Source: Punctularia strigosozonata HHB-11173 SS5 (taxonomy: Eukaryota > Basidiomycota > Agaricomycetes > Corticiales > Punctulariaceae). Taken from it: 64,000 nt of DNA. Below, piece by piece: positions 59,887 through 64,000 of this stretch. A model generated the notes under the pieces. The model was not told the origin of the DNA. It ran no database searches and saw only the letters and a program-made list of their open reading frames with translations. The DNA is taken from the NCBI RefSeq assembly GCF_000264995.1, contig NW_006767435.1, positions 1,884,531-1,948,530 of the forward strand, read 5' to 3'. The position numbers and the translations under genes were made by a program. Numbering within the stretch: position 1 is the stretch's first letter; the number at the start of each line of letters is the position of its first letter.

Positions 59887-60433
59887 CCTCTGTCCGTCGT
59901 AAGTGGCGAATTTATGTCTGTGCACATTCCTTTAAACTAACGGTTCTCTGGCATTCTAGATTAACCCTGGCACCGTTTGCTTTGGACGCCCCCGAGTATA
60001 CACCTTTCGTTGCTCTCGACACACGCATTATACCGATCTTGCTCTATCATATACAATGTCATCTAACTTAATCATCTACGTTATGTCGTCCCTATATTAT
60101 CATGCATGTACATGTTCGCTGCTGTCATCAATAGTTTGCCTATGTTTCAATCAATGTACACCAAATCCCGCGTACCAGATCAGGGTGAGTGAGGATGTCA
60201 GTAACACGACCACCCGTTGTGAATTCTTGTTTACTACAATGGATTGAGACTTCTATGAGCAGGGGTGTTTGACAGAACTAGTAGTCATTCAAACCCACAG
60301 GCATCATGTACAGGGATCAATTGACTGTTTGTGTGATCAATTGGCTGTTTGTATAATTGTTTGATTATATGTTACATGACTATCGATACACTTCCGTTGT
60401 TGGGTACAGGTGCGTTCCATGATGGCGAGGGAA
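59887..60433. other. Intergenic region with a short direct repeat
   Basis: About 550 bp between convergent genes. GATCAATTGRCTGTTTGT occurs twice (about 60316 and 60336). A/T-rich otherwise; no gene. Confidence 0.5.
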
Positions 60434-60962
60434 TTATGCAATGCTGATCTTCTTCGGCGCGGCTTCAGGCGAGGACTTGGGGAACGTGACCGTCAGGACA
60501 CCGTTCTCCATCGACGCTTTGATGTCGCCGTCCTTGATACCTTGCGGGAGCTGTAGCGAGCGCGAGAACTTGCCGAACCGCCGCTCGCGCACCGCGTACC
60601 CGTTCTCGTCGTGTTCGCTCGAGATCTTGCTCTCGCCCGAGACGGTCAGCCGGTTGTTGTGCACGTCGATGCTCACGTCCTCCTTCTTAAGGCCCGGAAG
60701 CTCGAACGTTGCGGTGATGGTGTTGGAGTCTTTGTTTTCGTGCAGGTCCATCCTATGAAGCGGCGGTCAGCACCGTTATCGAGAGATCAGCGGAGGCGAC
60801 GGTTGCATACCTTGGGCGAAGGGGACCAGATGTGCCGCGCGAGCGCTGGAGATCGCCACCGGTGTTGCCGTTGCCCGTTCGCGCGTTGAAAGCCTCATCG
60901 AAGAGACGGTCGAAGTCAGAGGGGGTGAAGACGGGCTCGTACCAGAAGCGGGAGAGCGACAT
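60434..60962 (-). CDS. Small heat-shock protein Hsp20, copy 4
   Basis: Exons 60811-60962 and 60434-60752 with a 58-nt intron at the shared position, 156 aa. N-terminus MSLSRFWYEPVFTPSDFDRL; alpha-crystallin domain DSNTITATFELPGLKKEDVS, NNRLTVSGESKISSEHDENG, RRFGKFSRSLQLPQGIKDGD, ENGVLTVTFPKSSPEAAPKK; ends ISIA. It is close to copies 1 and 2 but clearly distinct, so it lies outside their recent homogenisation. Its upstream region keeps the ancestral promoter order that is split by the transposon in copy 1. Confidence 0.93.
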
Positions 60963-61272
60963 GATGATGAGGAGTCGATTCGGATGCGGCGAGGTGCTTG
61001 TTTGTTTGTTGTGTTTTGTTCTTGAGCTGAGTCGTCGTGGGCAGGGCCTTTATATACAGTTGACACTGTACGTTCCGTGAAGTTTCGAGATAGTAATGAG
61101 AGGTCATGGGACCCTACGCTGACGCAAGGATGCGTGCAAAGTGCCGTTTCTGGAGACTGAAAGTGGTCTGGACGGGAGGCTGGAAGGCGGTCGAAATTTC
61201 GAGTGGCTTCGGTTCCCACGCTGTCTATCATAGCGCGGCGTTGAGTACCAAATTGGGACGAAACCAAACAAG
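60963..61272 (-). promoter_or_regulatory. Promoter of Hsp20 copy 4 with heat-shock elements
   Basis: TATATAAAGG (minus strand, about 61047-61056), a three-part element GAAGTTTCGAGA (61079-61090) and a second core GAAATTTC (61193-61200). The stretch GGCTTCGGTTCCCACG (61205-61220) and GCGCGGCGTTGAG (61233-61245) match the two flanks of the transposon in copy 1. Confidence 0.65.
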
Positions 61273-61652
61273 CGTATCCGAAGTTGTTTACGCTGCAGGG
61301 TCGTTACACCGTCGCGGGATCCTGCAGACAGTTCGTATGTTTTATTTTACCGTCGTTACTGCGGTATTGTTCAGAATCAGGACCTGGAAAAGGTTTATCA
61401 CGTGTCATCGGCAGAAAGGCCATTCACGGAAGATTCGGACAAACAAATGGATGCTGTCCAAAGCGCAACCCGCAGCGCGACACCCACTGTCGAAACTATA
61501 CCTTGGCATGCGCGCGTAACGAGACAGAACAAAACGGCACTTACGCGTATCAAAGGCAGCTTGACTCGGATGAATAGGCGTCGTAGCATCGCCTTGTGCG
61601 CAGACCTCCTGCGTGAACGGATAAATAGGTCCGCACCAGGCGGCGACCCCCC

Positions 61653-61658
61653 TATAAA
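61653..61658 (+). promoter_or_regulatory. TATA box of the 61733 gene
   Basis: TATAAA, 75 bp upstream of the ATG at 61733, supports that start. Confidence 0.5.
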
Positions 61659-61732
61659 GCGAACCGCTCAAGTGCTCCGGTCGGTATCACACGTCGCCCT
61701 TCCAAGTAAATCCGCCAACTGGACCACCAAGT

Positions 61733-62168
61733 ATGAACGGAACAACCACCAAAGGACCCCAATATCTTCCCGTAACCGCACGAAAGGAAGTCGTTGACGA
61801 AGCATGGGACACATTCACTCGGAGGTGGAGGGCTGCAGCGCGTTGGCCCCGTAGATCGTGACATCTCCTTTGCCGAGATACCATGGCCGGTGCCAAATCC
61901 TGAAGTGGTGCGGGAGCCAGGCGACATAAGGTTGGATCACGTCGAACAGTTCGTCCACTGGACTGCGGACCGGCTGCTCATGCGCCACGGGGAGTTCCTC
62001 GCCGTCTTTGCGTGGGCATGGTCGAGGAAATGCAATGCTTTAGCATCCGGGCAGAGGACCGAGAGCGAGACCGTTCAGGAGGGCCTGCGGGTCGTGACAA
62101 AACGACTGGCTCGAATGCTTGCCGAGGAAGGGTATGTCAACCCCCACAATGCTTGTAAGGGGTATTGA
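61733..62168 (+). CDS. Uncharacterised protein, probable one-base frameshift
   Basis: From 61733 the frame reads MNGTTTKGPQYLPVTARKEV, VDEAWDTFTRRWRAAARWPR and then stops. A second frame starting within the same stretch continues with DISFAEIPWPVPNPEVVREP, LDHVEQFVHWTADRLLMRHG, EFLAVFAWAWSRK and TKRLARMLAEEGYVNP, to a stop at 62168. The EAWDTF and FAEIPWPV motifs together recall a pattern in Agaricomycete hypothetical proteins, some with J-domains, so both parts probably belong to one protein of about 144 aa. No intron fits the join near 61840, so a one-base error or mutation is likely. No membrane segment or signal; function unknown. Confidence 0.55.
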
Positions 62169-62515
62169 CCTAAAGCACTGGATAGGCAACATCTTGACAA
62201 GACCCTGCAAGTCTTAGACGGACCCCGGTGGGCGATTGGCACTCACGAGTACAGAAGCGAGGACCTTTCAGGACTTGTTCAAGGATGGGTTCGTACTGCG
62301 GCGTGAAAGGCCAAGCCAACTGTATCGTTGTGTTATGCGACTTGTTCGTGATATTGTAATCACCTCGTGTAATGAACACATCCTAGTGTTTATAGGTTGT
62401 GGAGTAGCTGGCAAGGCCGACAAACCCTGGGCAAATGGAACCTGGAGTGCGAGTAGAGGTAGAGCTGAGCATTATAACAGGAGATAAGATACGGTACATG
62501 CTGTCTAATGCTGCA
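62169..62515. other. Convergent 3' region
   Basis: About 350 bp between the 3' ends of the uncharacterised gene and MIA40. Nothing notable. Confidence 0.4.
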
Positions 62516-63402
62516 TCATGGTGAACCTGTGCCGGTGGATGTGGACGACGAAAGTATTGCTGCGTCCGGTGATAATGATACAGAACCAACAGTGGCTTCA
62601 GGTTGCTGATCCTGTCCCCCAGCAGGCGCAGGTGCGTCAAGTTCGTCGTCGTCGTCGTTCATGATTTCTGTTCGCGGTCACTTAAGACCGACCACGTCAT
62701 GAACATATTAAGCAAGCACGCACCTTCACCATATACATCCGGATGCTCCCTAAAACAGTCTTGCATCGCCTTGAACTTCTCGACGCAGTTGATACCCTTG
62801 GGCTCCTCCTCTGAGAAGACGAAGCAGGAGAATGCGTCGCGGAACTGCTGGCCACACGGTCCATGGGCCATGCCGCCAAGGCAGGGGCAATCCCAGTTGA
62901 TCTCGCCGGTCTCTGGGTTGTAGGCGCCGCCGGAGGAGGGACTCTCGCCTTGCGCCTCCTCGGCGGTAGTATCCGGTGCAGTGGAGGCAGAGGAAGAGTC
63001 GGACGGGGTCATGGTTTCCTCCGCGACGAACTCTTCCGTGATCACGGCTGGTTCAGACGCCGTTGGTTGGGCTGGAGCCTTCGATCTTGGCTTTTGAGAT
63101 GACGCAGGGGTGATGGTGGGTCCAGAGCTGACTGCCTTCGTGGAGAGCGGCCGACGGGCTGCGGGCGGTCGCTCATGGTATGCCTACGACAAGACAAGGG
63201 TATACAACCTACCAGTGGTCTCCTCCGCATCAAGCGCAACATTGTTTGCTCCCGACGTTGTCCTCCATGCAAGGTACGCGCCGGCTGCAGCGGTACCGAC
63301 AAGCACCAACGCGCCTTGGTTCCCGCGCGGTATTTGTTGCGCCTGACGCGCAGTTGTCTGCATGCATCGCCGGAGAGGCAGTCGGGACAGTGAGCGCAGC
63401 AT
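62516..63402 (-). CDS. MIA40: Mia40 / Tim40 intermembrane-space oxidoreductase
   Basis: The start at 63402 gives an Arg-rich presequence ([20 protein letters not shown]) and a membrane anchor ([16 protein letters not shown]), the bitopic layout of fungal Mia40. A low-complexity linker (Ser/Thr/Glu) leads to the core: the redox-active CPC ([13 protein letters not shown]), then twin Cx9C motifs ([11 protein letters not shown] and [11 protein letters not shown]) and [10 protein letters not shown]. The last exon adds an Asp-rich, Ser/Thr-rich tail ending TGTGSP. The protein oxidises and traps Cys-rich proteins entering the mitochondrial intermembrane space, with Erv1 as electron acceptor. All key Cys residues are present. 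Two introns are supported (GTAGGT near 63210; GTGCGT near 62723). Confidence 0.93.
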
Positions 63403-63915
63403 TATTTTGTGGTAGTAAGCAGGAACAGAGGTATGTGTCAGCGAGGTCAGGCTGCCCCGACGAAGGACTCGGAGGTGGCTGACGAAATTTCGGCGGGGAG
63501 GTTTCCGAGTCCGACTCCGCGAATGAGGTGGATGACGCCGCGTGACTGTCACAAGTGATCACATCGCCTCCGGCAGGCTTGACGACCGACTATCGTCTTC
63601 ACTCTACAGGATTTAATTCATTCGTCAAGCCATTGACCGGGATCTTTTCGGCGTCTACAATTACTCTGTGTGATCATGAGCCGGCCATTGCTAACAGCCT
63701 GCGATGTCGAGGTCGTCCGGAAAGACGTCATTTTGATCCGTCAACGGAGCTATCCCCTCTTCACGCGCTTCGTCGCAACCTGGAGGTCAACGCGAGCCTA
63801 TGATGCAATCACCAGGCTCGCAGCACGTACATAAACCACCCGACGTGCAACGTACGAGCTAGTTTGACGACCACAACCACCGTGGTCCTCGCGAAACCGT
63901 CGTGTTGTTATCGCG
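63403..63915. other. Divergent intergenic region
   Basis: About 510 bp between the MIA40 start and the next secreted-protein start. No core promoter motif is convincing. Confidence 0.35.
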
Positions 63916-64000
63916 ATGTGCAGGCTGGCATCTCTGCTCGCAGTTGTCCTACTTACGGCCCACGTTTCGTGCTACCCATCAGCTTACCTGCAGCGTTCCG
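63916..64000 (+). CDS. N-terminus of a secreted protein, cut by the window end
   Basis: From the ATG at 63916 the frame reads MCRLASLLAVVLLTAHVSCY then PSAYLQRS, a clear signal peptide with a cleavage site after about residue 18. The rest lies outside the window, so the family is unknown. Confidence 0.5.
   Translation, partial: MCRLASLLAVVLLTAHVSCYPSAYLQRS

Noticed and set aside
1-64000. tRNA, rRNA, CRISPR, virus-derived or LTR elements
   Set aside because: No A/B-box pairs, rRNA segments, spaced repeats, long terminal repeats or polymerase/capsid motifs were found by eye.

Overview
This is a piece of nuclear DNA from a filamentous fungus, most likely an Agaricomycete (mushroom-forming basidiomycete). 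The evidence is roughly 27 genes in 64 kb, almost all split by many 50-60 nt GT-AG introns, short intergenic spaces, and families typical of that class: a DUF6699 protein, two F-box proteins, a GPI-type GH128 glucanase, a Vpr-like subtilase and a fungal DUF262 protein. There is no CRISPR array, rRNA operon or recognisable tRNA.

Left third (1-24 kb): a GH128 beta-1,3-glucanase (-), a DUF6699 protein (+), a small secreted Ser-tailed protein (-), an AKR7-type aldo-keto reductase that looks inactivated (-), a secreted subtilase (-), a muskelin-like kelch protein (+), an unrecognised gene and an F-box gene with a decayed paralogue fragment behind it (+), and the divergent pair Rrp17 (-) / FAM72-like (+).

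Middle (24-51 kb): this block is bracketed by an inverted duplication. On the left lies [iron-ADH (+) / small heat-shock protein (-)], on the right [small heat-shock protein (+) / iron-ADH (-)]. The two Hsp20 genes are almost identical, including their promoters. The right-hand ADH is a pseudogene with two frame breaks and two changed metal ligands. A non-autonomous Tc1/mariner-type element with 26-bp terminal inverted repeats and a TA target duplication sits in the promoter of the left Hsp20 gene. The right copy and a third paralogue at 61 kb preserve the uninterrupted site. A 291-nt run of N falls inside the element and is flanked by a ~420-bp direct repeat, which looks like an unmerged contig overlap. 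Between the two arms are Bos1 (-), a P5B ATPase (Ypk9/ATP13A type, +), a membrane-anchored Ser-rich surface protein (+), a mitochondrial carrier (+), the cohesion factor Dcc1 (+), a DUF262 protein (-), a NIPA-type Mg transporter (+), an F-box protein (-) and a mitochondrial CDF metal transporter (+).

Right end (51-64 kb): a flavin-reductase-like protein that diverges from the ADH pseudogene, a third Hsp20 with an extra intron, a 1,724-aa Sec7/PH Arf-GEF, a fourth Hsp20 (-), a short uncharacterised gene with a probable frameshift, Mia40 (-), and the start of a secreted protein cut by the window edge.

Most genes are unrelated housekeeping functions. The local theme is stress: four small heat-shock protein genes with heat-shock elements lie within 35 kb, and this set has been reshaped by inverted duplication and by a transposon inserted in one promoter.
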